A DNA stretch of 64,000 bases from Nostoc sp. FACHB-280 (GCF_014697615.1 NZ_JACJSD010000008.1:62001-126000), one strand, 5' to 3'; numbered from the stretch's first letter, positions 28,001 to 38,060 are shown. Made by a program: numbers and translations. The notes: generated from the sequence alone by a model not told the origin.

Positions 28001-30490
28001 AAATTTGATATTAAAGAAGCTAAACCACTCGTATTCCACTATACAAGCGGTTTTATTCGACACTGGAAAGAACCTATTCGTGAAGGTAGCATAATTGAAA
28101 CATTACAAGAAGCTATTAACATAGGACTTGATACAGGACATATAGAATATACTTCTTATGCAGCTTCAGCATATTGCTTATTTTTAATGTTTAGTGGATA
28201 TAATCTTGCCGAATTAAATCATAAATATCAAGAGTACATTAATTTAAATATTGAGTTAAAACAACAATATACAATTTTCTACATGAGAAACTGTAGAAGT
28301 ATTGTTGTTAATTTAATAAATGAATCTGAAGACGGAAATTTTGCCATAATTGGAAATTCTCTGGCAGAAGAGCAAAAATTACTAGAGCAATGGAATCAAA
28401 ACAAGGCTGTATGGTTATTATTTAGTGCTTATTTAGCGAAAACAATATTATATTATCTATTTCATGACTATCACCAAGCTGTTAGTTATGCTATTCAAGC
28501 AAAAAATAATTCAGAGAGTTCTGCTTCTTATATAGTTGCAGTACAACATAATTTCTACTATTCCCTGGCGCTACTTGCTTGCTGCTTTGATAGAGAAAAT
28601 AATTGTCAAGATGAATTTTTAGCAAAAGTAGCATTGAATCAAGAGAAAATGAAAATCTGGGCTAATCATTGCCCAGACAATTATCAACACAAATATGAAT
28701 TAATAGAAGCAGAGAAAGCACGAGTATTAGGACAGCATTGGGAAGCTCAAGATTTTTATGAAAAAGCTATTCAAGGAGCAAAAAAACAAGGCTTTATTCA
28801 GGAAGAAGCTTTAGCTTATGAACGTGCGGCAGAATTTTATCTCTCTATTGCCAGAGAGGAGATAGGACAGTTATATATGAAGAATGCACACCATTTTTAT
28901 GCCTACTGGGGTGCAGCAGCTAAAGTTAAAGATTTAGAGTCTAAATACTCACATTTTTTTGTGGGTGTAACAAAACGAACGGGTGCTGAAACTATTAATA
29001 CCACTTACTCTACTACTAACAGTAATATAGAAGTGTTAGACTTAACAACAGTTATTAAAGCATCCCAAACTCTAGCTGATGAAATAATTCTCAGCAAGCT
29101 GCTCAAAAAGTTGATGAGGATCATCATTGAAAATGCAGGCGCTCAAAAAGGTTTATTGATCCTTGATAAGAATTGTAGTTTAGTTATTGAAGCTGAAGGT
29201 GTAGTTAATACAGAAGAAGTTACTACACTACAATCAATTCCTGTAGATACTGTTGATGCTGATAGTAAAAGACATCTTTTATCAACTACTATTATTAACT
29301 ATGTATTTAACACACATAAAAATGTCGTTTTAGATGACGCTGCTAATCAAGGTCAATTTATTCATGATCCATATATTATTACTACTCAACCTAAATCTAT
29401 CCTTTGTACACCCTTACTTTATCAAGGTAAACTTAGCGGTATTGTCTATTTAGAGAATAATTTAACCACTGGTGCATTTACTGTCGAGCGTGTCGAAGTT
29501 TTAAAAATTCTTTCGGCTCAAGCTGCTATTTCTATAGAAAATTCTCGTCTTTACGAACAATTAGAAGACTATAATCGGACTCTCGAACAAAAAGTTAAGG
29601 TAAGGACTCAAGAATTAGAAGAAAAAAATGATGAGTTAGCAAGTATATTGCAGACATTAAAAGCTACACAAGCTCAGATTATTGCTCAAGAGAAATTAGC
29701 TTCACTAGGAGCTTTAGCTGCTGGTATCGCTCACGAAATTAAAAACCCTTTAAATTTCGTGAATAATTTTGCTGAACTATCCATAGAATTAGCTCAGGAA
29801 CTAGCAGAAGAGATTGAAAATCAAAAAGACTCTTTAGACTCGACAAGCAAAAAATATATAGAAGAAATTTTAAATGATATTAAACAAAATGCCCAAAAAA
29901 TATATGAGCATGGCAAAAGGTCAGATAATATTGTAAGTGGAATGCTGATGCACTCACGGGGGCAAACTGGTGAGCGTCAACTAGTAGAAATTAACGTTTT
30001 GTTGGCAGATGCTATTGACCTAGCCTATCACGGAATGCGTGCCAAGAATGCAGCTTTCAAGATAACTATAAAAACAGACTATGATCCTAGTCTTGGTCAA
30101 ATAAACGTCGTACCCGAAAATATTAATCGCGCTTTAATAAATATCATTAATAATGCTTGCTACGCAGCACATCAAAAGAAAATGTGTTTGCAAGAAAAAA
30201 CAGAGTTTATCGCTGAGGAATTTGCACCTACGCTCTCAGTGAGTACAAAAGATTTAGGTGAGGAAGTAGAAATCTGCATTCATGATAACGGTGAAGGTAT
30301 TCCGCCAGAGATAATAGATAAAATTTTTAATCCTTTTTTTACTACGAAGCCTACTGGTGAAGGCACCGGTTTAGGACTATCTATAACTCATGATATTATT
30401 GTCCAGCAGCATCAGGGAAAAATTAAAGTCAATAGTGAAGTAAATAATTATACTGAATTTATTATCACTTTGCCAAAGATGATTGGCTAA
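25028..30490 (+). CDS. Trifunctional Ser/Thr kinase / AAA ATPase / sensor histidine kinase
   Basis: An 1820-aa cytoplasmic signalling protein. Domains in order: a eukaryotic-type kinase (1-275) with the lysine in ILKILKED, catalytic loop IHKDINPYN (Asp about 128) and DFGIS; an AAA_16-type ATPase with P-loop GYSGSGKSAL (about 331) and Walker B VIFLDDLQW; a long helical TPR-like region (about 700-1290); a GAF domain (about 1340-1510); a coiled coil; and a histidine kinase with HEIKNPLNF (His about 1569), N-box NINRALINIINNACYAAHQ and G-boxes DNGEGIPP and GTGLGLSI. This arrangement is common in Nostoc. The two response regulators directly downstream are the likely phosphoryl acceptors. All key residues are present. 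It is 113 bp after the amidohydrolase and may be its own unit. Confidence 0.92.
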   Translation: MNTIAGCQIIAKIYESANSLVYRAIRSQNGQPVILKILKEDYPLPSELIRYKQEYEITHCLNLDGVIRAYELHRYKNSLLIVLEDFGGESLKVLMQRQQFTLREFLTLAIKITESLSAIHTANIIHKDINPYNIVFNPKTGQIKIIDFGISSILPRENPIIRNPEHLEGTLAYISPEQTGRMNRVIDYRTDFYSLGVTFYELLTQQLPFVTTEPIELVHCHIAQLPLPPHIVVGEEICPKIISNIVMKLMAKTSEERYQSTGGIIADLKTCLNQLEKSGKCSNFSLRSQDISDKFKISQKLYGRGKEVEQLLTTFERVSLGSTEMVVVAGYSGSGKSALVQEIHKAIVQKQGYFISGKFDQLQRDIPYTCLIQAFQQLIQHLLTESQTHLYKWKQKLLAALGTNGQVIIDVIPEVELIIGKQPSVPQLSSTASRNRFNLVLQKFLGVFTKKEHPLVIFLDDLQWVDSASLKLIELFMANIDSQYLLMIGAYRDNEVSSTHALMQTLDKIQNAGINLNKIIVQPLKLENVEELIADTLGCSIEESKTLAELVFNKTDGNPFFLTQLLQALYTQEFLLFDHSNRCWQWNIAEIQRVEITDNVVDLMVTKIERLDKSVQDSLKLAACIGNEFDLDVLAIVNEKSLRDTAIELFPAIQEGLIIPLSEAYKIPILWREQKSDRTVISSAKIPDVPASISYKFLHDRVQQAAYTLIPNEQKQEAHFKVGQLLLENITQDKLAENIFNIANHLNISLSLITNQTKKDNLARLNLIAGRKAKNAAAYETAIRYIKISLELLSANTWNVQYELTLALYVEAVELQYLNTNFEEAENLSNIVLSEAKSLLDKVRIYELKIQSYIAKIQMQLAINTAYQVLAQLGINLPQIPDITHINQEQETVKLLLQDKQIEDLSNLPKMADPYKLAAVRILMIVTTATIISNPLLYSLVTLTAVNLCIKYGNPPQATSVYTFYGKLLCGMMQDIDTGYRFGQLALNLLEKFDIKEAKPLVFHYTSGFIRHWKEPIREGSIIETLQEAINIGLDTGHIEYTSYAASAYCLFLMFSGYNLAELNHKYQEYINLNIELKQQYTIFYMRNCRSIVVNLINESEDGNFAIIGNSLAEEQKLLEQWNQNKAVWLLFSAYLAKTILYYLFHDYHQAVSYAIQAKNNSESSASYIVAVQHNFYYSLALLACCFDRENNCQDEFLAKVALNQEKMKIWANHCPDNYQHKYELIEAEKARVLGQHWEAQDFYEKAIQGAKKQGFIQEEALAYERAAEFYLSIAREEIGQLYMKNAHHFYAYWGAAAKVKDLESKYSHFFVGVTKRTGAETINTTYSTTNSNIEVLDLTTVIKASQTLADEIILSKLLKKLMRIIIENAGAQKGLLILDKNCSLVIEAEGVVNTEEVTTLQSIPVDTVDADSKRHLLSTTIINYVFNTHKNVVLDDAANQGQFIHDPYIITTQPKSILCTPLLYQGKLSGIVYLENNLTTGAFTVERVEVLKILSAQAAISIENSRLYEQLEDYNRTLEQKVKVRTQELEEKNDELASILQTLKATQAQIIAQEKLASLGALAAGIAHEIKNPLNFVNNFAELSIELAQELAEEIENQKDSLDSTSKKYIEEILNDIKQNAQKIYEHGKRSDNIVSGMLMHSRGQTGERQLVEINVLLADAIDLAYHGMRAKNAAFKITIKTDYDPSLGQINVVPENINRALINIINNACYAAHQKKMCLQEKTEFIAEEFAPTLSVSTKDLGEEVEICIHDNGEGIPPEIIDKIFNPFFTTKPTGEGTGLGLSITHDIIVQQHQGKIKVNSEVNNYTEFIITLPKMIG

Positions 30491-30758
30491 AAGAGGTAGT
30501 CTTGGTTAATGCTGAAGCGATCGCTTATCAACCACAAACCCAATTAAAATTACGTTTATATACTTTACAATATTACATTTTTCTAAATAAATTTTAGCAA
30601 TAAAAAATCTTATAGCTGTAAGACGTTACCTTGATTAATATTAGCCTCATTTCTGCATAATATACTCTAGTTTTAACGATAATATTCTATAAACACTGTA
30701 TTTTAATAGCTCTTTAAAATACATGTTTCATTCAATTTGTCAAATCATATTTTAGTAA

Positions 30759-31127
30759 ATGAAGATCATGGTTGTAGATGACGAACAAGATGTCCAATTC
30801 TTGTTTAAACAAAAATTTAGGAGAGAACTTAAAGAAAATCAAATTAAACTATATTTTGCTTTCTCAGCAGAAGAAGCACTGGAATATTTACAAAGTAAGC
30901 GAACTAATTGTCTAAACTTAATTGTCACGGATATTAATATGCGTGGAATGAATGGTTTAGAAATGCTCAAACTAATTAAAGAAAAATATCCAGCTTTGAA
31001 AGTATTCATTATTACTGCCTATGGTGATGAAGAAAATTATTTAACTGCAAAACAGTATGGTGCTGATGGCTATATTACTAAGCCAATTGAATTTAATCAA
31101 CTCAAGCAAAAAATCCTAAATTTATAA
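30759..31127 (+). CDS. Single-domain response regulator
   Basis: A 122-aa CheY-like receiver. The acidic pair is in VVDDEQD (near 6), the phospho-acceptor Asp in LIVTDINMRG (about 60), the Thr/Ser in FIITAYG and the Lys in YITKPIE. It has no output domain, so it acts by protein contact or as a phosphate shuttle. It lies between the hybrid kinase at 25028 and the receiver-ATPase at 31152, 24 bp before the latter, so the three likely form one relay. Confidence 0.9.
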   Translation: MKIMVVDDEQDVQFLFKQKFRRELKENQIKLYFAFSAEEALEYLQSKRTNCLNLIVTDINMRGMNGLEMLKLIKEKYPALKVFIITAYGDEENYLTAKQYGADGYITKPIEFNQLKQKILNL

Positions 31128-31151
31128 ATTAGCTTAATCAGGTAATAAACT

Positions 31152-33347
31152 ATGCCAGCTAAAATACTGGTTGTGGATGATGAGCCTGACTTAGAAATCT
31201 TGCTCCGTCAAAAATTTAGAAAAGAAATTCGACAGAACCAATTTAATTTATTTTTTGCACATAATGGTATTGAAGCATTAGAAATAATTCAAATAGAGCC
31301 AGATATAGATGTAGTATTAACTGATATCTATATGCCGCAAATGGATGGATTAACTTTAATAAATCAACTTAATGAGTTATATCCAATGATTAAAGCGGTA
31401 ATTATTTCTGCTTATAGTGATATTGATAATATCAGAGCTGCGATGAATCGCGGTGCTTTTGATTTTTTAACTAAACCGATTAATTTTCAAGATTTAGAAA
31501 TTACTACTTACAAAACTCTGCAATATGTCCAGAAGATGAAAGGTATTAAGGAACAGGAACTAATAGCACAACAAGCTCAAGCAGAGTTATTAATTCGTCT
31601 ACAAAAAGAAGTCACAGTACGCCAACAAACAGAAGCAGCATTACGCACCAGCGAAGCCAAGTTAGCTCAATTTTTAGAAGCTGTCCCAGTAGGCGTTTTT
31701 GTAGTTAACAGCAATGGTCAACCTTTCTATGCAAATCAGACAGCCCAACAAATACTTGGTAAAGGAATTGTACCAGAAACTACACCACCTCAATTGAGTG
31801 AGTTTTATCAAGTTTATATATCGGAAAAAGAACAGTTATATCCTACAGAAAAGCACCCAATTGTACGAGCATTGAACGGTGACAGTATCACTGTTGAAGA
31901 TATGGAAGTTCGCAAAGGCGACAATATTATTCCTTTGGAGGTGTCAGCTACACCAATTTTTGATGAACAAGGAAAGATTATTTATGCCATAGCTGCTTTT
32001 CAGGATATCACACAACGCAAACGCTCAGAAGCAGAGCGATCGCAGTTAATTTGGGAATTAGGAATTAAAAATCTAGCTTTGCAAAATACAAAAGAAGAAT
32101 TAGCCCAATCTAACCAAAATTTAGAACAAAAAGTTAATGAACGCACGCAAGAATTAACACAAACATTGGCAATTCTCAAAGCTACGCAAGCAGAATTAAT
32201 ATTTGAAAATGCACTGCTGAGAAGTGCTGAACAAGCTTCAACTTTTGATTATCAAGTTGGCGGAAGCTTACCTATGGATGCACCGACTTACGTGGTGCGT
32301 TCCGCAGATCGTTATCTTTATAAAGCGTTAAAATCTGGAGAGTTTTGTTATATCCTCAATGCCCGACAAATGGGTAAATCAAGCTTGATGGTACGCATGA
32401 TACACCATCTTCAACAAGAAGGATTTAGTTGTGCAGCAGTTGATATTACTCGTTTGGGTAGTGAAAATACTACTCCTACTCAATGGTACAAAGGATTAAT
32501 ACTTGAATTGTGGCAGAATTTTAATTTGTTGGGTAAGGTTAATTTTAAAAATTGGTGGAATGAACAAAAAGATTTATCACTTATTCAATGTTTAGCTCGG
32601 TTTATTGAAAATATATTACTCAAGCAAGTTGATAGCGAAAATATTTTTATTTTTATTGATGAAATTGATAGTGTTTTAGCGTTAAATTTCCCTGTTAATG
32701 ATTTTTTTGCGTTAATTCGTTTTTGTTATAATCAGCGTAGTCTTAACCCAGAATATCGACGGTTAACCTTTGCTTTGTTTGGTGTCGCTACACCATCAGA
32801 TTTAATTAATGATTATCAAAGAACACCGTTTAATATTGGTAAAATAATTCAGTTAAATGGGTTTCAATTACACGAAGCTCAACCTTTACTGCAAGGATTA
32901 ACACCAAAAGTTAGCAATCCTCAGTTAGTGCTGAAAGAAGTATTAGCTTGGACAAATGGACAGCCTTTTTTAACGCAAAAGCTTTGTAAAATTATCCGGA
33001 GTTATACCTCGGAAATACCGCCAAACTTGGAAGCAGTTTGGATGGAAAATTTGGTGCGATCGCATATTATTGACAATTGGGAATCTCAAGATGAGCCAGA
33101 ACACTTGCGAACAATCCGCGATCGCATCCTCAAGAATACTCTCTACCCTGTTGGGTTACTAGAACTATATCAGCAAATTCTCCATCATGGGCAAGTGGGT
33201 GTTGTTGATAGTATACAAGAGAAGGAGTTGCTGTTGTCGGGGTTAGTAGTTAAGCAACAGGGAGTTTTGAAGGTTCATAATCGGATTTATGAACTGATAT
33301 TTGATAGTAGTTGGGTTGAGGATTCTGTTACATTAATTATAAATTAG
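31152..33347 (+). CDS. Response regulator with PAS and AAA-like ATPase output
   Basis: A 731-aa protein. The receiver (1-125) has VVDDEPD, the acceptor Asp in [12 protein letters not shown] (about 57) and Lys in FLTKPI. A coiled coil leads to a PAS domain (about 165-295, [25 protein letters not shown]), then a second coiled coil and an AAA_35 ATPase (about 355-725) with [14 protein letters not shown] (about 400) and [12 protein letters not shown]. Phosphorylation by the upstream kinase would control the ATPase. Its last 100 codons are duplicated as a fragment at 37269-37571. The stop overlaps the end of the convergent small gene at 33337 by 11 bp. Confidence 0.88.
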   Translation: MPAKILVVDDEPDLEILLRQKFRKEIRQNQFNLFFAHNGIEALEIIQIEPDIDVVLTDIYMPQMDGLTLINQLNELYPMIKAVIISAYSDIDNIRAAMNRGAFDFLTKPINFQDLEITTYKTLQYVQKMKGIKEQELIAQQAQAELLIRLQKEVTVRQQTEAALRTSEAKLAQFLEAVPVGVFVVNSNGQPFYANQTAQQILGKGIVPETTPPQLSEFYQVYISEKEQLYPTEKHPIVRALNGDSITVEDMEVRKGDNIIPLEVSATPIFDEQGKIIYAIAAFQDITQRKRSEAERSQLIWELGIKNLALQNTKEELAQSNQNLEQKVNERTQELTQTLAILKATQAELIFENALLRSAEQASTFDYQVGGSLPMDAPTYVVRSADRYLYKALKSGEFCYILNARQMGKSSLMVRMIHHLQQEGFSCAAVDITRLGSENTTPTQWYKGLILELWQNFNLLGKVNFKNWWNEQKDLSLIQCLARFIENILLKQVDSENIFIFIDEIDSVLALNFPVNDFFALIRFCYNQRSLNPEYRRLTFALFGVATPSDLINDYQRTPFNIGKIIQLNGFQLHEAQPLLQGLTPKVSNPQLVLKEVLAWTNGQPFLTQKLCKIIRSYTSEIPPNLEAVWMENLVRSHIIDNWESQDEPEHLRTIRDRILKNTLYPVGLLELYQQILHHGQVGVVDSIQEKELLLSGLVVKQQGVLKVHNRIYELIFDSSWVEDSVTLIIN

Positions 33348-33699
33348 ATATTCTCCTATAATAATTTTGGCTCCCAGGAACGCTTATTTTTTCCTTTGGT
33401 GTTATCTTGTAAGCTTCAAATGATAAAGTAACCTCTTTCCTACTATCTACTTGAAGACGAGTAAATTTTATTTGATAATTAGCTTCTTCTTTTAAATTAG
33501 CAATATTGTTAAACCTCTGTGACTGGCCTGTACCTATTTCTAGGGAATCTATGCTTTTAGTTCCTAAATGAGTAACCTCAATAAGTTCAGCTTTGACTGC
33601 TTCTCCACCCTTTACTTTTATTTCAAAATAATCGGCATCGGAGATATCAATATTAACAATCTGACTTTTTTCTTCCGGTTTTATAGTACAGTTAGGCAT
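33337..33699 (-). CDS. Small beta-rich protein of unknown function, downstream of a CHAT NTPase
   Basis: A 120-aa protein with no signal peptide and no membrane helix. Alternating hydrophobic and polar residues ([23 protein letters not shown], in part; [24 protein letters not shown]) suggest a beta-sandwich of Ig-like type. No cysteine other than that in MPNC is present. It has the site GGAGAGC before its ATG and is 23 bp downstream of the CHAT-NTPase gene, so it is probably the last gene of that unit. It may be a partner or proteolytic target of the CHAT protein; this is inference. Confidence 0.6.
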   Translation of the reverse strand: MPNCTIKPEEKSQIVNIDISDADYFEIKVKGGEAVKAELIEVTHLGTKSIDSLEIGTGQSQRFNNIANLKEEANYQIKFTRLQVDSRKEVTLSFEAYKITPKEKISVPGSQNYYRRISNL

Positions 33700-33722
33700 T
33701 TTTTGCTCTCCTAAAAAATTTA

Positions 33723-36700
33723 TTAAATTATATTTATAAATGTATCATCCTTTTTGGATTTAGCACAACGTAGACCTGTATCTTCAGCTTGAGAATCTGG
33801 TAAAGCACTCTGACGAACTGTAATTTTTCTTCCTAGAAATCTTAAAGTTAATGGCTGATTTAATTTTAAAATTTCAGAATTGATATACCAAGGCTTTTTA
33901 GATAGTTGAAAATTGAATTGCTTAAAAAAATAAGATGAAGTCCACTCCCACGAGGGGAGAGTAGATGAAAAATTTTGAGAATTACGTGCAGCTTTTTCCC
34001 ATTCTAATTCAGTTGGCAAGCGTCTTCCCAGCCAGTCGCAATAGTCATTGGCTTGAAAAGCTGTAACTCCAACAACTGGTTTGTCTAGATTATTTTTGTC
34101 AAGAAATAATTGTGGTTGCATTACTGGTCTAGAACAAGCTCCATAACTAACACATAAACCATACTGATGATTAGAAACTTGATGCTTATCAATTTCAAAA
34201 TCATCAAGATTGATCTGTCTTACTGATATCTCATTACCACGAGGATTCTTTGCCCCAAAGTAAAATTTACCTGCTGGTATCTTCACTGTTTCTCCTAAAG
34301 AATATGCTTCTAACCGTAATTTTTCACGATAAGCAAAGTAGCTGATGAAAAGGATAGTAATGATAGTCATAGCACCAGCCAGGCATTGCCAACCAAGCCG
34401 TGCTTGTTTCTCCCGTTGTAGTTCTCGTTGTTGCCTTTGCTCTTGCTCTAAAGCCGATCGCTCTCTCAACTCCACACAAGCACTGATATAATTAGCCTCA
34501 AGCTGGTTCAAAAATCCAGCTTTCTTTAATAACGTCTCAGCATCTTCTAACCTCCCGCCTCGATGTACTAAATAATTTTCGTCTGTTGGTTTTTCTTCCC
34601 ACTCAAACGCAGCCTGACGGATAGTTTCACGCAGTTGTAAACCAGTCCGATTTTCATTCAACCAATCAATTAATCTTGGCCAGTAGCGGATTAAAGCTTC
34701 ATGAGCAACTTCCACTTCTTCAAGATTTGTAGACTCATCTACACTCGTCACTACGAGCCGCGCACCTTCCCCAGCCAATCGCTGCACCAGATTTTTAGTT
34801 CCCATCAACTCCCCACCTACAGGTACTAGCTCCTCTAACCCAACACGCCGTCGTGTATCCCGGCGTTGCTCACCTTGTACAGCTTCTTCATCCAAGCGGG
34901 TGAGGCGCACAAAGATATTCTTGATTTGCTCTCGTGCTTCTGGTTGTGAACGATTGTAAACATCATCGGCAGTTTGAGAAATTGCCTTTTTCACACCGCC
35001 AATTGCCTCATACTCTACACAACGCAACCATCTGCCGTGTCGCCGTTTCCACAACTCTAGCAGTGCGTGTTGCAGCAGTGGCATAGCACCTGGCTCACCT
35101 TGAACATCCTCTAAAATACTGTTACTCAAGCCAGCTTCAAAACGTAACCCCACTTGAGCAGCCTGCATTTCCATTGCTTTTCGCAGTTCTGAAACGTTCA
35201 TCGGCGCAATTAATTTTTGCCTTGCTTCCATCAACTCTTTGAGTTCTTGGTAAGGCGCACATTCTCCCCAAAAGTCTGCTCGCATCGTAATTACGACTTT
35301 CTGCTGCTGAGTCAGGCTTAATACTTGCTCGATAAAGACGAGGCGTTGAGCTTCATCAGTGCAGAGGGTGAACAGTTCTTCAAACTGGTCAATTACTAGG
35401 ATTAGGGATTGACGTAACCCCCTAACCCCCTTTTCTTCATGGGAAGGGGTAAAATTCAAAGCCTCTCTCTCTGCGGAGGAGAGGTTTGGAGAGGGGTTTT
35501 CTAAATAAGGTGATAGACTTATTTGCAGTTGTTCGTTGGGATTGCTACTTGGGGTCATGTAAGCGATCGCCAAACTTGGCTGCTGTTGTTGTAAAGCCGG
35601 AATCAGCCCAGCTAGTACCAATGAAGATTTACCACTCCCAGAAGCACCTAACACAGCTAAAAAGTTGTGTTCAGTCAGCTTTTGTTGCAGTTGGGCAATT
35701 AATTCGTCACGCCCAAAGAAGAACTCGCGGTTTTCTTGGCGGAACGGATATAAGCCTAAAAAGGGACAGCGAGAATCGTAATTTGGTGGTTGCTTGTCTA
35801 ACGCTAAAGCATGAAAGCTGATATCTATGGCTTCATCGCAGAGATTGTCTATTTCAGTTAAAGCCTGCTCTCGTTCTTGACGCGCTTGCTTGCTCAAGGC
35901 GGAGACATCTGCAACTATAATGTTTCTTAGCTTTTGTGCTTGCTCCTCAAATGGATGGGAGAGTACAGGCGATCGCTCTGACAGCAATTTTTTCAGATGT
36001 TCCAAGCCATACTCAATTTCTGAGTTAGTCAGTGCGCGGTCGAGTTGGTCGCTGAATAAAGGTCTTGCACCTAAGCGACTGAACAAAGCCGGGACAGTAA
36101 TATCACCGCGCTCGGCTAAACTAGCTGTGGCTTCATGCAGTGCTATGTCCACTTCTCCCGATGCTTTGAGTTGCCGATAAAAGTTTTCTGCTAATACCTG
36201 GGCTGTTTTAATTGTTACCTTATCGGTCATTGCCACCACCGCAGGCATACCCAAATCCCGCACCAAGCGTTGGGCTAATCCTCCTAATCCACCCTCTACT
36301 CCAGGGCTGGCACTTTCGCAAGCACACAAAAAGGCAAAATGCGGTAATCCTCTAGCTCCCCGTAAAGGGTCGAGCCGTTCTAGCAAGCGTGTTGCTGTGA
36401 CTGGCTCAACTGTATTATCAGCTTTTGCCCAGTAGAGGACGGTTTCGCCATCATCCAATAACTTACCGTGACAGACAAAATGCAGTATGGTGTATTGCTT
36501 TGTCCGGTCAGTCAGTTGAGAACACAGAGCGTCAAGAGTTGGGGGAGCGATCGCACCTTCCACCGTCGCCAGCACATCAGTCGGGATATTGCCTAAAGCA
36601 GTTCGTACACTGTCAACCGTAGCCTTGGCATCAAATTTAGCTAAATTATACTTGTCTGCATCCGTGGGGCTGGCTACCAAGACCAAGGCTCGCAAATCAC

Positions 36701-37127
36701 GCCGTCCAATTGGCGGAAAACGGCGATCGGTAATTGCGGGGATGTAGAAAGAAAAAGGCGATCGCTGTTGGAGAGCTAACAACTGCCAATCCCCATCAAT
36801 TGGGGCGCATAGCCTTTCCCAACGCCAAAATTTTAGTTCGCTGTCTGCGGCTTCGAGAAACAGCAGAACCCGCAGAGGGTTTTCACTCTCTCGCAAAGCA
36901 CTGACAAAAGCATCGCGTATTTGACCCTGAAACAACGCTTTGCCCAAGACTGTACCATAATCCTTTGGTCTTCCCAGCAGGCTTGTCAATTGTTGAACAT
37001 CCTCTAGAGTTACCACCAGAGTGCCTTCACTGCGAATTGGTAGCAGTTCACCAGGGCGACTGTGTTCTGCAACTATCGGCCAGCGATCGCCTGATTTGCG
37101 TTGAATGGTAATCTCAAAGGTGTTCAT
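33723..37127 (-). CDS. CHAT protease - STAND NTPase - SUMF1-like protein
   Basis: An 1134-aa multidomain protein. Residues 1-125 are an N-terminal module shared with 18170 and 42028. The CHAT caspase-like domain (about 135-370) has the catalytic His in HFVCHGKLL (about 218) and Cys in FLCACESASPG (about 269). The nSTAND1 NTPase follows: YDSRCPFLGLYPF, GRDELIAQL, P-loop [10 protein letters not shown] (about 495) and Walker [13 protein letters not shown] (about 578), with a winged-helix and helical part. A single transmembrane helix near 912-932 precedes a C-terminal SUMF1/C-lectin-like domain, which is shorter than in the paralogue (about 190 against 230 residues) and lacks its GNVEEW segment. 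A ligand sensed by the C-terminus probably triggers NTPase assembly and CHAT proteolysis. Confidence 0.85.
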   Translation of the reverse strand: MNTFEITIQRKSGDRWPIVAEHSRPGELLPIRSEGTLVVTLEDVQQLTSLLGRPKDYGTVLGKALFQGQIRDAFVSALRESENPLRVLLFLEAADSELKFWRWERLCAPIDGDWQLLALQQRSPFSFYIPAITDRRFPPIGRRDLRALVLVASPTDADKYNLAKFDAKATVDSVRTALGNIPTDVLATVEGAIAPPTLDALCSQLTDRTKQYTILHFVCHGKLLDDGETVLYWAKADNTVEPVTATRLLERLDPLRGARGLPHFAFLCACESASPGVEGGLGGLAQRLVRDLGMPAVVAMTDKVTIKTAQVLAENFYRQLKASGEVDIALHEATASLAERGDITVPALFSRLGARPLFSDQLDRALTNSEIEYGLEHLKKLLSERSPVLSHPFEEQAQKLRNIIVADVSALSKQARQEREQALTEIDNLCDEAIDISFHALALDKQPPNYDSRCPFLGLYPFRQENREFFFGRDELIAQLQQKLTEHNFLAVLGASGSGKSSLVLAGLIPALQQQQPSLAIAYMTPSSNPNEQLQISLSPYLENPSPNLSSAEREALNFTPSHEEKGVRGLRQSLILVIDQFEELFTLCTDEAQRLVFIEQVLSLTQQQKVVITMRADFWGECAPYQELKELMEARQKLIAPMNVSELRKAMEMQAAQVGLRFEAGLSNSILEDVQGEPGAMPLLQHALLELWKRRHGRWLRCVEYEAIGGVKKAISQTADDVYNRSQPEAREQIKNIFVRLTRLDEEAVQGEQRRDTRRRVGLEELVPVGGELMGTKNLVQRLAGEGARLVVTSVDESTNLEEVEVAHEALIRYWPRLIDWLNENRTGLQLRETIRQAAFEWEEKPTDENYLVHRGGRLEDAETLLKKAGFLNQLEANYISACVELRERSALEQEQRQQRELQREKQARLGWQCLAGAMTIITILFISYFAYREKLRLEAYSLGETVKIPAGKFYFGAKNPRGNEISVRQINLDDFEIDKHQVSNHQYGLCVSYGACSRPVMQPQLFLDKNNLDKPVVGVTAFQANDYCDWLGRRLPTELEWEKAARNSQNFSSTLPSWEWTSSYFFKQFNFQLSKKPWYINSEILKLNQPLTLRFLGRKITVRQSALPDSQAEDTGLRCAKSKKDDTFINII

Positions 37128-37268
37128 TGCTGAAATAGGCTAATTCTTTGGATATTGTCGCAGAGATGGCGATCGCTGTTACGAACATTAGCACTGGGAT
37201 TGTTCAGATCGTCAATCGTGTATCCAATCGCACCCATAAGTAAGTAGCCCAACTTTAAACCAGACTAG

Positions 37269-37571
37269 CTAGAGAATTTGATGCGATCGCATATTATTGA
37301 CAATTGGGAATCTCAAGATGAGCCAGAACACTGGCGAATAATGTGCGATCGCATCCTCAAGAATACTCACTACCCTGTTGGGTTACTAGAACTATATCAG
37401 CACATCCTCCATCATGGGCAGGTGGGTGTTATTGATAGTCCAGAAGAGAAGGAGTTGCTGTTGTCGGAGTTAGTAGTTAAGCAACAGGGTGTTTTGAAAG
37501 TTCATAATCGGATTTATGAACTGATATTTGATAGTAATTGGGTTGAAAGTTGTATGCGGAAATTTGTTTGA
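37269..37571 (+). pseudogene. Fragment of the AAA-like domain C-terminus
   Basis: This frame ([20 protein letters not shown] ... [20 protein letters not shown]) repeats the last ~95 codons of the protein at 31152 with about ten changes. The DNA match starts at GATGCGATCGCATATTATTG (compare 33054) and runs to about 37543. It lacks the ATPase motifs and a ribosome site. It is a duplicated, stranded gene end. Confidence 0.8.
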
Positions 37572-37712
37572 AGAATACTGACTTTGTTTAACTTGAGTTT
37601 AGGACAAGCTAAAACTTTGAGTCTGTTGTTAGTTTTGAAAGCTTATAACCCTTATTCTATTGTACAAGCAATCAGAATTTAGTCTTTAACCCTAATTGAG
37701 GTTAATTACATT

Positions 37713-38060
37713 TCAACTAATTACCCAATCTCCATTAACTCTATAGTCTGCAATAGTTGTTTCTTCCTGACGAAGCCAGTACCATTTGTTAGGATCACCC
37801 TTATCGTATGTTACTTGTATTTGACGATGTGTTTTGCTGTCACCCGTTTTAGAAGAAGTAACAGGTCTCCACTCACTCTCATTTGAATTTCTATTTGATG
37901 CTTCACATATACAAAAACTAGCACTTCCTGCGGTTATCTCAATGTTGGCAACAAGATTTTTTTTACCCTTAATAATGTGGCTAATAGATACTCTTATGGT
38001 TTCATTATCCTGGATATGCACACCACTCATCATGATTTCGTGGATATGAAAACTACTCAT
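37713..38060 (-). CDS. Small conserved protein of unknown function, duplicated copy 2
   Basis: A 115-aa soluble protein. After a variable N-terminus (MSSFHIHEIMMSGVHIQDNE) it shares about 85 residues almost unchanged with its neighbour at 38205: ISHIIKGKxNLVANIEITxG, SASFCICEASN, and the end WYWLRQEETTIADYRVNGDW. The pattern is beta-rich and has conserved Trp residues and a CIC pair. I do not recognise a family. The site GGGAGAAAA precedes the ATG. It lies between two CHAT-NTPase genes and may be co-regulated with them; a sensor ligand, lectin-like or toxin part cannot be decided. Confidence 0.65.
   Translation of the reverse strand: MSSFHIHEIMMSGVHIQDNETIRVSISHIIKGKKNLVANIEITAGSASFCICEASNRNSNESEWRPVTSSKTGDSKTHRQIQVTYDKGDPNKWYWLRQEETTIADYRVNGDWVIS

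Noticed and set aside
37278-37571. An independent 97-aa protein
   Set aside because: It copies the C-terminal end of the ATPase at 31152 and lacks its own start signals.
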